DNA from: Stutzerimonas stutzeri
GTDB taxonomy: Bacteria; Pseudomonadota; Gammaproteobacteria; Pseudomonadales; Pseudomonadaceae
Direction of reading: 5' to 3'
Length of the DNA stretch: 64,000 nt
Assembly: GCF_002909485.1 (NCBI RefSeq)
Contig: NZ_PPXG01000004.1
Location: forward strand, 427,644-491,643
Below the pieces are notes generated by a model. That model was not told the origin of the DNA. It was given only the letters and a program-made list of their open reading frames with translations, and ran no database searches. A program made the position numbers and the translations under genes. Positions 47,240 to 57,050 of this stretch are shown in pieces (position 1 is the first letter of the stretch; each line of letters begins with the position of its first letter).

Positions 47240-49987
47240 ATGAATGCCTCGATGCCAGCCTTGCTGCCGCTGATCCCCACCAAGCTGGCGATCCCCATGC
47301 TGCCGCCGGGCCTGCTCGAACGCCCACGATTGGACGAGTGGCAACTGCGCCTGCCTCAGATACGCCTGGCCGTGCTGCACGCGGCCAGTGGCTTCGGCAA
47401 AACCACCTTGGCAGCGCAATGGGCGCGGGCCTTCGATGGCCGCGTCGCCTGGCTACAGCTGCATGCCAGCGACAACCTGGCGCTGCAGTTCGGCCGCTAC
47501 CTGACCCAGGCGCTGGACCGCCAGCTCGATGCCGGTTGCCCCCTATCCGCTGCACTCGCCGAGCAGGGCCAGGTCTCGCTGGATGCGCTGTTCACTCAAC
47601 TGCTGGCCGAGCTGCCGGGCGAGCACGAGGCGATCCTGATCGTGCTCGACGAATTTGAAGTGCTGCACGAGCGTGAGCTGATCGCCGGGCTGCGCTTCTT
47701 CCTGCGGCATATGCCCTGCTGGATGACGTTGCTGGTGTGCAGCCGCCGGCTGCCGGAGCTTGGCGTTGCCGAGCTGCGGGTCAAGCATCAGCTGCTGCTG
47801 CTCGATGCCCGCCAGCTGGCGTTCGAGGACGACGAAGTACAGGCCCTGCTGGAGCTGGGCGTGCCGGTAAACATCAACCGCGAGCAGGTCGAACGGCTCA
47901 ACCGCCGCATCGGTGGCTGGCCCTGCGCGTTGCAGCTGGCGCTGCAGGAAGTGCAGACCAGCCGCGGCATGGACCTGTTTCTGGAAAACCTGCTGCTTGG
48001 CCACCCCGATATCCGCGACTACATGCGCGAACAGGTGGTCGAGGGCCTGCCTGAAGACCTGCGCGGCTTTCTCGAAGCAACCTGCCTGCTCGATCGCTTC
48101 GACGCAGCCCTTGCCGACCGCCTGACCGAAGCCTGCCACGGCCGCGAGATGCTCGAGCGGCTCGAGCGCAGCGGGCTGTTCATCCAGCCGCTGGACAGTC
48201 TGCGTCGCTGGTACAGCTATCACCCGTTGTTTGCGGTGTTCCTGCAGGGCGAACTGCGCACTCACCAGCCGCAGCGGGTCAACCAGTTGCACCTGCGCGC
48301 CGCCGAGGCGCTGCTGGGCGAGAATATGCCCGAGGAGGCCGCACGGCATTCCGTGCAGGCGGGCGATCCGCAGCAGGTCGCCGAGATCCTCCAGCGCCAT
48401 GGGCGTGCCTTCTATCGCCAGGGCCGGCTCGGGCTGCTGCAGCAATGCCTGGAAACCCTGCCGGAACCGGTAATCGCCGGCTCGCCGCTGCTTACCCTGC
48501 TGCAGGCCTGGGTGTCGCAGAACTCCTATCAGTTCGATCATGTTGAGCGTTGGTTCAAGGCCGGTGAGTTGGCGCTGCAGCGCAGCTGCTCGGAGCAGGA
48601 TTGGGCGCGCATCGTCTGCGAGTTCAATGCCGTCCGGGCGCAGGTGGCGATGAACCAGGGCGATGAACAACGCGCCATCGCACTGGCTCAGGAGGCGCTG
48701 ACCCGCGAGCCACTGATCATGCGCACCTCGCGGGTTGCGGCAATGTCAGGGCTGGCCGAGGCGCATTTCGTGCAGGGGGCCTTGCCGCAGGCGCAGAAAC
48801 AGTACGAGGAAGCCGAGCGTCGCGCCCGGGAAATCAATGCCTCGCATCTGGTGGTGTGGAACCTTGGCCAGCTTTCGGAAATCGCCATCGCTCAGGGGCA
48901 TCTGCAGAAGGCCTACACACTGCAGGAAAGGGCCATCCAGTACATCGAACAGCAGAACCTGCAGGCCACGCCGATTGTCGAGTTCATCTACCGGGTACGC
49001 GGTCAGGTACTGCTGGAGTGGCATCAGCTGGACGCCGCCGAGCAATGCGCGCTGCAGGGCATCCAGATTCTCGACGAGCTCGGCGACCAGCGCTGGCGCC
49101 TACAGAGCCACGCGCTTCTAGCCGGCGTCGCCTACGCCCGCGGGCAGCAGAATGCCTGTGCCGATTACATTAGCCAGATGCAAACGATGCTCGCCGATGA
49201 CCGCTACCACATCGACTGGCTGGCCAACGCCCATGCGGTGATGCTTGCCTACTGGGATTCCAGCCAGGATCGTGAGGCGATTCGCCAATGGCTGATCAGC
49301 GCGCCGCCGGTCAGTGCCGGTGCCAACCACTTTTCCCAGCTCAACGCGCGCAACCACGCCCGTGCCCATGTGGCGCTGGGGCAGCTGGACAGCGCGCTGC
49401 CCATCCTGCGCCAGCTGCTGACCGACGCCGAGTGTCACGGCCTGCTGATGGATCGCAATCGCAACCACATCCTTCTGGCGCAGCTGCACTGGCTGCGTGA
49501 AGAACGCCAGCAGGCGCTGGATCACCTGCAGCGCGCCATGTCCCTGGCCAGCGGTAGCGGCGCCATCGGCAGCTTCCTGCGGATTGGCAAGCCGATCATA
49601 GGCATGCTCAAGTGCCTGTTGCATGAGCGCACCCTCGACGAGCCGGAAGCCCAGCGTGCCACGCGGCTGATCCAGCTGGCGCAGCAGCAGCGCGACTTCA
49701 GCCGCGCCATCCGCATCACCCTCGACGAGGCGGTGATCCAGGACATCATCAATCGCCCCGACGTACCCGAGCTGATCCGGCGCTCACCGCTGACCCGACG
49801 CGAATGGCAGGTGCTGAGCCTGATCCACGCCGGGCAGTCCAACGAGCAGATCGCCGATCACCTGAACGTCGCGCCGACCACCATCAAGACGCACATCCGC
49901 AGCCTCTACCAGAAGCTCAACATCACCCATCGCAGCGAAGCGGTGCAGCTGGCACGCGACCTGCTGAGCAAGATTCAGGGCGACTAG
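47240..49987 (+). CDS. malT: MalT, ATP- and maltotriose-dependent transcription activator
   Basis: The product is 915 residues of the STAND/LAL class: P-loop ASGFGKTTLAAQWA near residue 50, Walker B ILIVLDEFEVL near residue 135, a TPR-like superhelix for inducer binding in the middle, and a LuxR-type helix-turn-helix at the C-terminus (LTRREWQVLSLIHAG and APTTIKTHIRSLYQKL). It fits E. coli MalT (901 residues). It starts 98 bp after malG with GGGAG 8 bp before the ATG. Its likely targets are the MalT boxes near lamB and malE. Confidence 0.92.
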   Translation: MNASMPALLPLIPTKLAIPMLPPGLLERPRLDEWQLRLPQIRLAVLHAASGFGKTTLAAQWARAFDGRVAWLQLHASDNLALQFGRYLTQALDRQLDAGCPLSAALAEQGQVSLDALFTQLLAELPGEHEAILIVLDEFEVLHERELIAGLRFFLRHMPCWMTLLVCSRRLPELGVAELRVKHQLLLLDARQLAFEDDEVQALLELGVPVNINREQVERLNRRIGGWPCALQLALQEVQTSRGMDLFLENLLLGHPDIRDYMREQVVEGLPEDLRGFLEATCLLDRFDAALADRLTEACHGREMLERLERSGLFIQPLDSLRRWYSYHPLFAVFLQGELRTHQPQRVNQLHLRAAEALLGENMPEEAARHSVQAGDPQQVAEILQRHGRAFYRQGRLGLLQQCLETLPEPVIAGSPLLTLLQAWVSQNSYQFDHVERWFKAGELALQRSCSEQDWARIVCEFNAVRAQVAMNQGDEQRAIALAQEALTREPLIMRTSRVAAMSGLAEAHFVQGALPQAQKQYEEAERRAREINASHLVVWNLGQLSEIAIAQGHLQKAYTLQERAIQYIEQQNLQATPIVEFIYRVRGQVLLEWHQLDAAEQCALQGIQILDELGDQRWRLQSHALLAGVAYARGQQNACADYISQMQTMLADDRYHIDWLANAHAVMLAYWDSSQDREAIRQWLISAPPVSAGANHFSQLNARNHARAHVALGQLDSALPILRQLLTDAECHGLLMDRNRNHILLAQLHWLREERQQALDHLQRAMSLASGSGAIGSFLRIGKPIIGMLKCLLHERTLDEPEAQRATRLIQLAQQQRDFSRAIRITLDEAVIQDIINRPDVPELIRRSPLTRREWQVLSLIHAGQSNEQIADHLNVAPTTIKTHIRSLYQKLNITHRSEAVQLARDLLSKIQGD

Positions 49988-50123
49988 GGCCGCTCGCCGC
50001 CGCCGAGGCGACCGGCTATGCTCGCGGGCCGTACAGCACAACAGGGATGTGGCGGATGATAAGGACAAACCAGCGAGCCAGCGGTCGCGCGCATGGCGCA
50101 GTACAGTACGACGGAGGCCGCCC

Positions 50124-50552
50124 ATGAGCCTGACCCGCGTGCTATTTATCGCCGCCGTTCTGGGTCTCGGCTACAAACTGTGGAGCGGCCATCAGCAGGA
50201 GGCATTGCTCCAGGCAAGCCCGACAAGCAGCCCCTCGGGGTTCATTTCGGTGGCGATGCCCGGTGGTGCGCGTCAAGGCGTGGTGATGGTTTTCGCACCG
50301 GTCAACTGCCCTTCTGATGAAGCGCGGCGGGCCGACGAACTGGCGGCCGGGCTGTCCCGTATGGGCATCGCGGTGCAACGCTCCAGTCACTTCAGTACCG
50401 AGACGAGCAACCCCAACGCCGAGCAGCGGGCCCAGCTGCAGCGCACCGTCGCGGTGCTCAACGGTGGCATTCCCGCCGTGTTCTTCAATGGCATGGGCAA
50501 GGCCAACCCGACCCTTGACGAGGTGGTGGCCCAGGTTCGCGCGCCGCGCTGA
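50124..50552 (+). CDS. Membrane-anchored or exported protein, unknown
   Basis: The product is 142 residues with one N-terminal hydrophobic segment (about 4-20). The body contains VVMVFAPVNCPSDEARR and AVFFNGMGKANPTLDEVVAQV, which hint at a thioredoxin-like alpha/beta fold without a CXXC pair. The ATG follows ACGGAGG. It stands between malT and a convergent GST gene; function unknown. Confidence 0.7.
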   Translation: MSLTRVLFIAAVLGLGYKLWSGHQQEALLQASPTSSPSGFISVAMPGGARQGVVMVFAPVNCPSDEARRADELAAGLSRMGIAVQRSSHFSTETSNPNAEQRAQLQRTVAVLNGGIPAVFFNGMGKANPTLDEVVAQVRAPR

Positions 50553-50597
50553 GCTCACCGGCAGTGCGCCGATAGCGCTTGGGCTGCAGGGCGCCGC

Positions 50598-51221
50598 TCA
50601 GCCCTTCCATTGCGTTTGGGAGAAGGCGGGCAGGGTGTTGGCGCGCTGTGACGCTGAGGCCAGGTGGGGGAACGCGCCGTCCGGCGCCAGCGTGTCGGGC
50701 AGGGTGAGGCGGGCGAAGTCATAGGCGACCACCGCGCTGATATCCACCTGACTCATGCGCTCGCCCAGCAAGGGTCGCTCGCCGCGCTCGGCCTGGCGTG
50801 CGTCCAGCAATGCCAGCGCGCCGCGCGCCTGATCCTCGCAATGCCGATACCAGTCGTCCCAGACCAGCCCTTCCGGCCGTCGATCGCGTTCGTAGTACGC
50901 CGCCACGGTTTTCTCGCAGGCACCGACGGCGAAGGCGAGCAGGTTCATCGCCTCGCTGCGCTCGGGGCCGGACAGCGGCAGCAGCGCGCGCTCGGTGCCA
51001 GCCTGCTGATCCAGATAGTCGAGGATGGCATTGCTGTCGATCAGCACCTGACCATCGTCCATCACCAACGCCGGTACCCGACCCAGCGGCGAATAGTGGC
51101 GAATCTTCTGACTGTCCGTCAGTACGCTGAGCGGTTCGTTGGTGAACGGTATTTCCAACAGATGCAGGCTGATGCCAACTCGGCGGACGAAGGGCGACAT
51201 ATAGCGACCGATCAGTTTCAC
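50598..51221 (-). CDS. Glutathione S-transferase
   Basis: The product is 207 residues with an N-terminal thioredoxin-like GST domain (KLIGRYMSPFVRRVGI, LGRVPALVMDDGQVLIDSNAILDYLD) and a helical C-terminal domain (RMSQVDISAVVAYDF). The start is the GTG at 51221, which places the first beta strand at the N-terminus as in other GSTs; an in-frame extension to 51401 is unlikely. Substrate unknown. Confidence 0.85.
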   Translation of the reverse strand: MKLIGRYMSPFVRRVGISLHLLEIPFTNEPLSVLTDSQKIRHYSPLGRVPALVMDDGQVLIDSNAILDYLDQQAGTERALLPLSGPERSEAMNLLAFAVGACEKTVAAYYERDRRPEGLVWDDWYRHCEDQARGALALLDARQAERGERPLLGERMSQVDISAVVAYDFARLTLPDTLAPDGAFPHLASASQRANTLPAFSQTQWKG

Positions 51222-51399
51222 AGGCAGTGCTCCGAAGGCGAGGGTGAACAGTGCATCAACCCTAGTCGAGCCCGCCGGTGGATGCGAAGGCGTCGGGCGG
51301 AACCATCCAGCGCCTCGCCCGCTGGCCGCCGGGCGGGGGAGGAGGAGTGCAGCGCCTGGCTGTGGCACCCTCGGGCTTTTCAGTGAAGGAGGCGTTGCC

Positions 51400-51948
51400 A
51401 TGGCGATGAGCGAGAAACAGAAGATGCTGGCCGGCGAGCTGTACTACCCCGGTGACCCGGAGATCGTTGCCGATCAGGCCGCGGCCAAGGCCTGGATGGT
51501 GCGCTACAACGCAGCGCTCGCCGCCTCGCCGGACGAGCGCCGGGCGCTGCTGGCCGAGCGGCTTGCTGCAGTTGGCGCCGGTGCGGTGATCCGCCCGCCG
51601 TTCCACTGCGATTACGGCTGCAACATCCACCTCGGCGAAGGCGCCTTTCTCAACTTCAACTGCGTAATTCTCGATGTGGTCGAAGTGCATATCGGTGCCG
51701 GCGCACAGATCGGCCCGGCGGTGCAGCTCTATACCGCCGATCACCCGCGTGACGCTGAAGCACGCCGCTCGGGCGTCGAGTTCGGCCGGCCGATCCATAT
51801 CGGCAAGAATGTCTGGGTCGGCGGCGGGGCGATCATCCTCCCCGGCGTGAGCATCGGTGACGATGCGGTGATCGGCGCCGGCAGCGTGGTCACCCGCGAT
51901 GTACCGGCCGGCGCCACGGTGGTCGGCAACCCGGCACGGGTACGCTGA
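51400..51948 (+). CDS. maa: Maltose O-acetyltransferase
   Basis: The product is 182 residues, close to E. coli Maa (183). It begins MSEKQKMLAGELYYPGDPE after two residues, and the rest is a left-handed beta helix of hexapeptide repeats (VWVGGGAIILPGVSIGDDAVIGAGSVV in part), with the catalytic histidine in YTADHPRD. It acetylates maltose and glucose with acetyl-CoA. Its place in the maltodextrin island supports a role in sugar overflow detoxification. Confidence 0.88.
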   Translation: MAMSEKQKMLAGELYYPGDPEIVADQAAAKAWMVRYNAALAASPDERRALLAERLAAVGAGAVIRPPFHCDYGCNIHLGEGAFLNFNCVILDVVEVHIGAGAQIGPAVQLYTADHPRDAEARRSGVEFGRPIHIGKNVWVGGGAIILPGVSIGDDAVIGAGSVVTRDVPAGATVVGNPARVR

Positions 51949-51967
51949 CCGGCTCGCTGCCGCTGTC

Positions 51968-52010
51968 TACGCCCTCGCCAACCCAGCCGTCTACGCCCGG
52001 CCCTTACGCC
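51968..52010 (+). promoter_or_regulatory. Three TACGCC motifs upstream of the GH13 glucosidase
   Basis: TACGCC occurs at 51968, 51992 and 52005. The last two are 13 bp apart, the spacing also seen upstream of malE. They lie 88-130 bp before the ATG at 52098. Confidence 0.5.
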
Positions 52011-52097
52011 TGCATAAGCCTGCCGCCGGAGGATGTTGCGACCGGATGCCGCACCTAGAGTGGTCCCGTCTTCACTGCTCACTCAAGGTAACCTGAC

Positions 52098-53726
52098 ATG
52101 TCCGAGCAACTTCAGAATTGGTGGCGCGGCGGGGTGATCTATCAGGTCTACCCACGTAGTTTCTTCGACAGCAACGGCGATGGGGTGGGCGATCTGCCGG
52201 GCGTGCTGCACAAGCTGGACTACATCGCCAGCCTCAACGTCGACGCCATCTGGCTGTCGCCTTTCTTCACCTCGCCGATGAAGGACTTCGGCTACGACGT
52301 GGCCGACTATCGCGGCGTCGATCCGCTGTTCGGCACCCTCGACGACTTCGTTCGTCTGGTCGAGGCCTGCCACGAGCGCGGCATGCGCGTGCTGATCGAC
52401 CAGGTGCTCAACCATTCTTCCGACCAGCATCAGTGGTTCGTCGAAAGTCGCTCCAGCCGCGACAACGACAAGGCCGACTGGTACGTCTGGGCCGATCCCA
52501 AGCCGGATGGCACCGTGCCGAACAACTGGCTTTCGGTGTTCGGCGGCCCGGCCTGGAGCTGGGACAGTCGGCGCCGGCAGTACTACCTGCACAACTTCCT
52601 CTCCAGCCAGCCGGATCTGAATTTCCACTGCCCGGCCGTGCAGGATCAGGTGCTCGACGACATGGAATTCTGGCTCAAGCTCGGCGTGGACGGTTTCCGC
52701 CTGGATGCGGCTAACTTCTACTTCCACGACGCCGAACTGCGCGACAACCCGCCCAATACCGAAATTCGCGAGGGCAGCATCGGCGTGCGCGTCGACAATC
52801 CCTATGCCTACCAGCGTCACATCTACGACAAGACTCGGCCGGAGAACATGGGCTTCCTGCGGCGCCTGCGCGCCCTGCTGCAGCATTACCCCGGTGCCTC
52901 CTCGGTGGCGGAGATCGGTTGCGACGAGTCGCTGCGCACCATGGCTGCCTACACCAGCGGCGGTGACACCCTGCACATGGCGTATTCCTTCGATCTGCTC
53001 ACCGAGCAGTGCAGCCCTGCGTACATCCGTCATACCGTGGAAGGCATCGAGCGGGAACTGGCGGATGGCTGGTCGTGCTGGTCGATGGGCAACCACGACG
53101 TGGTGCGGGTAATGACCCGCTGGGCCCTCAATGGCCGGCCCGATCCGGAGCGTGGTCGGCTGCTGATGGCATTGCTGCTGTCGTTGCGCGGCAGCGTCTG
53201 CATGTATCAGGGCGAGGAGCTGGGGTTGCCCGAGGCGGAACTGCGTTACGAAGATCTGGTCGATCCGTACGGCATCACCTTCTGGCCGGAATTCAAAGGC
53301 CGCGACGGCTGCCGCACGCCGATGCCTTGGCAAAGCGAAGCGCATCATGCTGGCTTCACCGGCAGCGAGCCCTGGCTGCCGGTGGATGAGTCGCACCGTT
53401 CGCTGTCGGTGGCCGCGCAGGAAGCCGATCCGCACTCGATGCTCAATTGCTACCGGCGTTTTCTCGGCTGGCGGCGCGAGCAGCGCTTGCTGATCGAGGG
53501 CGATATCCACATGGTCTACCATGACGACGCGCTGCTGGTGTTCGAGCGTCGGTTGGGTGGGGAAGCCTGGTTGTGCCTGTTCAATCTGGGCGATGCGCCG
53601 CGCAGCTACGAGCTGCCGGGGCAGGCGGTGCCGCTGGTGGACGTGCCGGCGAGCTTCGCTGAATACGATGGCCAGTGGGCACGCCTGCCGGCCCATGGCT
53701 TTGGCTACGTGCGGCTCGAAAGTTAA
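52098..53726 (+). CDS. GH13 alpha-glucosidase, cytoplasmic
   Basis: The product is 542 residues with no signal peptide. It has the oligo-1,6-glucosidase/alpha-glucosidase signatures: WWRGGVIYQVYPRSF, VLIDQVLNHSSDQHQWF, GFRLDAANFYF (nucleophile Asp) and SMGNHDVVR (Asp), with the acid glutamate probably in SVAEIGCDES. It hydrolyses maltodextrins from MalEFGK to glucose. malK follows after 78 bp. The exact linkage preference cannot be read from the sequence. Confidence 0.9.
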   Translation: MSEQLQNWWRGGVIYQVYPRSFFDSNGDGVGDLPGVLHKLDYIASLNVDAIWLSPFFTSPMKDFGYDVADYRGVDPLFGTLDDFVRLVEACHERGMRVLIDQVLNHSSDQHQWFVESRSSRDNDKADWYVWADPKPDGTVPNNWLSVFGGPAWSWDSRRRQYYLHNFLSSQPDLNFHCPAVQDQVLDDMEFWLKLGVDGFRLDAANFYFHDAELRDNPPNTEIREGSIGVRVDNPYAYQRHIYDKTRPENMGFLRRLRALLQHYPGASSVAEIGCDESLRTMAAYTSGGDTLHMAYSFDLLTEQCSPAYIRHTVEGIERELADGWSCWSMGNHDVVRVMTRWALNGRPDPERGRLLMALLLSLRGSVCMYQGEELGLPEAELRYEDLVDPYGITFWPEFKGRDGCRTPMPWQSEAHHAGFTGSEPWLPVDESHRSLSVAAQEADPHSMLNCYRRFLGWRREQRLLIEGDIHMVYHDDALLVFERRLGGEAWLCLFNLGDAPRSYELPGQAVPLVDVPASFAEYDGQWARLPAHGFGYVRLES

Positions 53727-53735
53727 CTCGAGTCG

Positions 53736-53762
53736 GCAGCGGCGGGGCAGACCCGCCGCTGC
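53736..53762 (+). terminator. Strong hairpin between the glucosidase and malK
   Basis: GCAGCGGCGGG pairs perfectly with CCCGCCGCTGC around GCAGA. There is no T-run, so it may protect the upstream mRNA or attenuate malK rather than terminate fully. Confidence 0.5.
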
Positions 53763-53804
53763 AAATAGAGAGTGCATGGCGGCATCCAACGGAGAACAAC
53801 AACG

Positions 53805-54920
53805 ATGGCCAGTGTCACGCTGCGCGACATCTGCAAGAGTTACGACGGTACGCCGATCACCCGGCATATCGACCTGGATATCGAAGACGGCGAATTCGTC
53901 GTTTTCGTCGGCCCATCCGGTTGCGGCAAATCCACCCTGCTGCGATTGATCGCCGGGCTGGAGGACATCACCTCGGGCGATCTGCTGATCGGCGACCAGC
54001 GGGTCAATGACCTGCCACCCAAGGATCGCTCGGTGGGCATGGTCTTTCAGTCCTATGCGCTCTATCCGCACATGACGGTGGCCGAGAACATGGCCTTCGG
54101 CCTGAAGCTTGCGAGCGTCGACAAGCGCGAGATCGCGCGCCGCGTGGAGGCGGTCGCGGAAATCCTGCAGCTCGACAAACTGCTCGAACGCAAACCCAAG
54201 GATCTGTCCGGCGGCCAGCGCCAGCGGGTCGCCATCGGCCGTACCATGGTCCGCGAGCCGAAGGTGTTTCTGTTCGATGAGCCGTTGTCGAACCTCGACG
54301 CCTTCCTGCGCGTGCAGATGCGCATCGAGATCGCCCGGCTGCACCAGCGCATCCGCTCCACCATGATCTACGTGACCCACGATCAGGTCGAAGCCATGAC
54401 CCTGGCCGACAAGATCGTCGTGCTCAACGCCGGCGAAATCGCCCAGGTCGGCCAACCGCTGCATCTTTATCACTATCCGAAGAATCGCTTCGTAGCCGGC
54501 TTTCTCGGCTCGCCGCAGATGAACTTCGTCGACGTGCGCGCCATCTCAGCCAGCCCCGAAGCCGTCACCATAGAACTGCCCAGTGGCTACCCGTTGACCC
54601 TGCCGGTGGACGGCAGTGCGGTGAGCCCCGGCGACCCGCTCACCCTCGGCATCCGCCCCGAACACTTCGTCATGCCGGAAGAGGCCGACTTCACCTTCCA
54701 CGGCCAGATCACCGTGGCCGAACGTCTGGGCCAGTACAACCTGCTGTACCTCACCCTGGAACGCCTGCAGGACGTCATTACCCTCTGCGTCGACGGCAAC
54801 CTGCGCGTCACCGAAGGCGAAACCTTCGCCGCGGGCCTCAAGGCCGACAAGTGCCACCTGTTCCGCGAAAACGGCGATGCCTGCACCCGGCATTATCGCG
54901 AGCCGGCGATTTACGGATGA
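53805..54920 (+). CDS. malK: Maltodextrin ABC transporter ATPase MalK
   Basis: The product is 371 residues, equal to E. coli MalK. Walker [10 protein letters not shown] is near residue 37, signature [13 protein letters not shown] near 134, Walker [13 protein letters not shown] near 155, and a C-terminal TOBE/regulatory domain runs from about 240. It powers MalFG and probably binds MalT when idle, as in E. coli. GGAGAAC lies before the ATG. Confidence 0.93.
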   Translation: MASVTLRDICKSYDGTPITRHIDLDIEDGEFVVFVGPSGCGKSTLLRLIAGLEDITSGDLLIGDQRVNDLPPKDRSVGMVFQSYALYPHMTVAENMAFGLKLASVDKREIARRVEAVAEILQLDKLLERKPKDLSGGQRQRVAIGRTMVREPKVFLFDEPLSNLDAFLRVQMRIEIARLHQRIRSTMIYVTHDQVEAMTLADKIVVLNAGEIAQVGQPLHLYHYPKNRFVAGFLGSPQMNFVDVRAISASPEAVTIELPSGYPLTLPVDGSAVSPGDPLTLGIRPEHFVMPEEADFTFHGQITVAERLGQYNLLYLTLERLQDVITLCVDGNLRVTEGETFAAGLKADKCHLFRENGDACTRHYREPAIYG

Positions 54921-54929
54921 TTGGTTGAT

Positions 54930-54951
54930 GCGCTGCCCGGCCGGGCAGCGC
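54930..54951. terminator. Perfect 22-bp palindrome after malK
   Basis: GCGCTGCCCGG is followed directly by its reverse complement CCGGGCAGCGC. It begins 10 bp after the malK stop and has no T-run; a transcript end or protein site is possible. Confidence 0.5.
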
Positions 54952-55131
54952 TGCAATCGGCGATAACGTCTGGACTAAATGGCGCAGCGGAGACATCGGT
55001 GCCTGCCAGTGCTTTCCTTCGCCCCATCCACCCTCCGCAAACACCGCGTTTGCAATGCTGCGCCCGATGGTGCCTCGATAGCTCGCCATAGGGTGTACCA
55101 TCAGACTCTGCTCACCAGATAGTAGTCAGCC

Positions 55132-55566
55132 ATGTCCACGCGAAGCGAAGAGAGCCGCCAGATCGTAGCTTCTCTGGCGCACCGTGCGGGGTCCGATCCT
55201 GACACTGCACGAATCGCCGAAGCGATCATCGCGATATTGCAGGATATAAACGCGGCCCTGACGCCCATCATCGGCCAGCAAGGCGTGATCGCGCTTTATC
55301 GCCGCAGCCTTCATCTGTGTGCCTCCACCTATCCTCGCTTGGCCTGCACGTATGACAATTTGCAGGCATCGATGGATCTGATCGAGCTCAAAACCATTCT
55401 CGTCGAGCAGGACGAAACCGATGCGCAGTTTTTCGGTGAAATGTTGCTGACCATTCTCTACGACCTGCTGACCACGCTGATCGGGCCCTCGCTGACCGCA
55501 CGTTTGCTTAGCGGCGTGTACCAGTCTTCTTTGAGTGACACCCCTTCGCAGGAAAATTCGCCATGA
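55132..55566 (+). CDS. Helical protein upstream of a KaiC-like gene, unknown
   Basis: The product is 144 residues, predicted almost entirely helical, with no signal or cofactor motif. Landmarks are ALYRRSLHLCASTYPRL and FFGEMLLTILYDLLTTLIG. The stop overlaps the KaiC-like ATG (ATGA), so it is translationally coupled and is a candidate partner of that ATPase. I do not recognise the family. Confidence 0.7.
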   Translation: MSTRSEESRQIVASLAHRAGSDPDTARIAEAIIAILQDINAALTPIIGQQGVIALYRRSLHLCASTYPRLACTYDNLQASMDLIELKTILVEQDETDAQFFGEMLLTILYDLLTTLIGPSLTARLLSGVYQSSLSDTPSQENSP

Positions 55567-57041
55567 GCACACGAGTAGCTATCAACCGCTTGGCCACCGG
55601 TGTGCCAGGACTGGACGAGGTGCTGGGCGGGGGCCTTCCGGAATTTTCGTTCAACCTCATCGCCGGTCCGCCTGGCTGCGGCAAAACCACCCTCGCGCAC
55701 CAGATGATGTTTGCCCTGGCGACGCCAGAACGCCCAGCGCTGTTCTTCACCGTGCTCGGCGAGCCGCCGCTGAAAATGCTGCGTTATCAACAGCAGTTCG
55801 ACTTTTTCGACAGCGAAGCGATAAACCAGTCCATCCGCTATATCAACCTGGCCGACGACACACTGGCCGGAGATCTGGACGAGGTACTGCGAAGGATCGT
55901 CAGCGAAGTCGAGATGCACTCGCCGTCACTGGTGTTCGTCGACTCATTTCGCTCCGTGGTGCTGGCCAGCCAGACCCAGGACAACCCGAACAACAATTTG
56001 CCCCAGTTCATCCAGCAACTGGGCATGTTGATGACCACCTGGCAGGCAACGACCTTCCTGATCGGTGAGTACTTCACCGAAACCGACACCAACCCGATTT
56101 TCACCGTAGCCGATGGCCTGATCTGGCTACGCCAGAGCGTCGAGCGCAATTCCATGGTGCGCAAGATGGAGATCATGAAGATGCGCGGCCAGCCGACCCT
56201 GCCGGGGCTGCACACCTTCCGCATCACCACTGGGGGGATCAAGGTCTTCGCACCGGCAATCGCCGATCTTTCGGTGGATGCGCCACCTGAATCTCCGATC
56301 AAACGCTTGAAAATGGGCGTGCCCGCTTTGGACGAAATGCTCGGTGGCGGCCTGCCTCGGGGGTACTCGTTGCTGGTAGCAGGACCGTCGGGCTCGGGTA
56401 AGAGCATTCTGGCCGCGACCTTCCTGGCTGAAGGTGCGCGCAATGGCGAAACTGGCGTGATCGCCGTGTTCGAGCAACGGCCCAGCTACTCGCAAAACCC
56501 CAGGTTGGCCAGTTTGATCAACAGCGGCCAAGTTGGCCTGGTGGACAGCCGGGCGCCGGATCTGTCCATCGATGAAGTCGTCCAGTTGCTCCTGAGCGAG
56601 ATCAGCCGATTGAAGGCCACCCGGGTGGTGATCGATTCGTTGTCGGGTTTCGAGCTGGCGCTGGCGCCGACCTTCCGTGAGGACTTCCGCGAGTCGCTGT
56701 CGCGCATGGTCACTGCGCTGAAGGGCACCGGGGTCAGCGTGTTGATGACCTCTGAGCTGGAGGACCGCTACACCGACTTGCGTTTCAGTCCCTACGGTAC
56801 GGCGTTCATGACCGACGCGATCATCGTGCAGCGCTACATTGAAGTGGAAAGCCGCTTGTTGCGCATCATGGCGGTGGTCAAAGTACGTGCCAGCGCGCAC
56901 TGCAATGAGCTGCGCCAATACCACATCGACGAAAATGGCCTGCAGATTCGCGACATGCTGCCGGATCAAGAAGGACTGCTCGGTGGCCGACCGACGAACA
57001 GAGCGCAGGATGGCCACACGCAGGACATAAAAAATGTTTGA
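55563..57041 (+). CDS. KaiC-like double RecA-type ATPase
   Basis: The product is 492 residues with two KaiC domains. P-loops are GPPGCGKTT near residue 36 and GPSGSGKS near residue 274, each preceded by the family start GVPGLDEVLGGGLP or GVPALDEMLGGGLP. In domain 1 the catalytic pair reads GE (TVLGEPP) rather than EE, and in domain 2 EQ (VFEQRP). The KaiC phosphosites (Ser-Thr before ITDT) align with Ala-Phe before MTDA, so autophosphorylation as in cyanobacteria is not expected. No kaiA or kaiB lies nearby. It is coupled to both neighbours. Confidence 0.88.
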   Translation: MSTRVAINRLATGVPGLDEVLGGGLPEFSFNLIAGPPGCGKTTLAHQMMFALATPERPALFFTVLGEPPLKMLRYQQQFDFFDSEAINQSIRYINLADDTLAGDLDEVLRRIVSEVEMHSPSLVFVDSFRSVVLASQTQDNPNNNLPQFIQQLGMLMTTWQATTFLIGEYFTETDTNPIFTVADGLIWLRQSVERNSMVRKMEIMKMRGQPTLPGLHTFRITTGGIKVFAPAIADLSVDAPPESPIKRLKMGVPALDEMLGGGLPRGYSLLVAGPSGSGKSILAATFLAEGARNGETGVIAVFEQRPSYSQNPRLASLINSGQVGLVDSRAPDLSIDEVVQLLLSEISRLKATRVVIDSLSGFELALAPTFREDFRESLSRMVTALKGTGVSVLMTSELEDRYTDLRFSPYGTAFMTDAIIVQRYIEVESRLLRIMAVVKVRASAHCNELRQYHIDENGLQIRDMLPDQEGLLGGRPTNRAQDGHTQDIKNV

Positions 57042-57050
57042 GCCCAGCTC

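Noticed and set aside
52083..54473. Long minus-strand open frame (796 codons) opposite the GH13 glucosidase and malK
   Set aside because: Both opposite genes are unmistakable enzymes; the antisense peptide is low-complexity His/Gln-rich with no known motif.
55563..57041. A cyanobacterial-type circadian clock
   Set aside because: No kaiA or kaiB is present and the KaiC phosphosites are replaced, so only the ATPase fold is shared.
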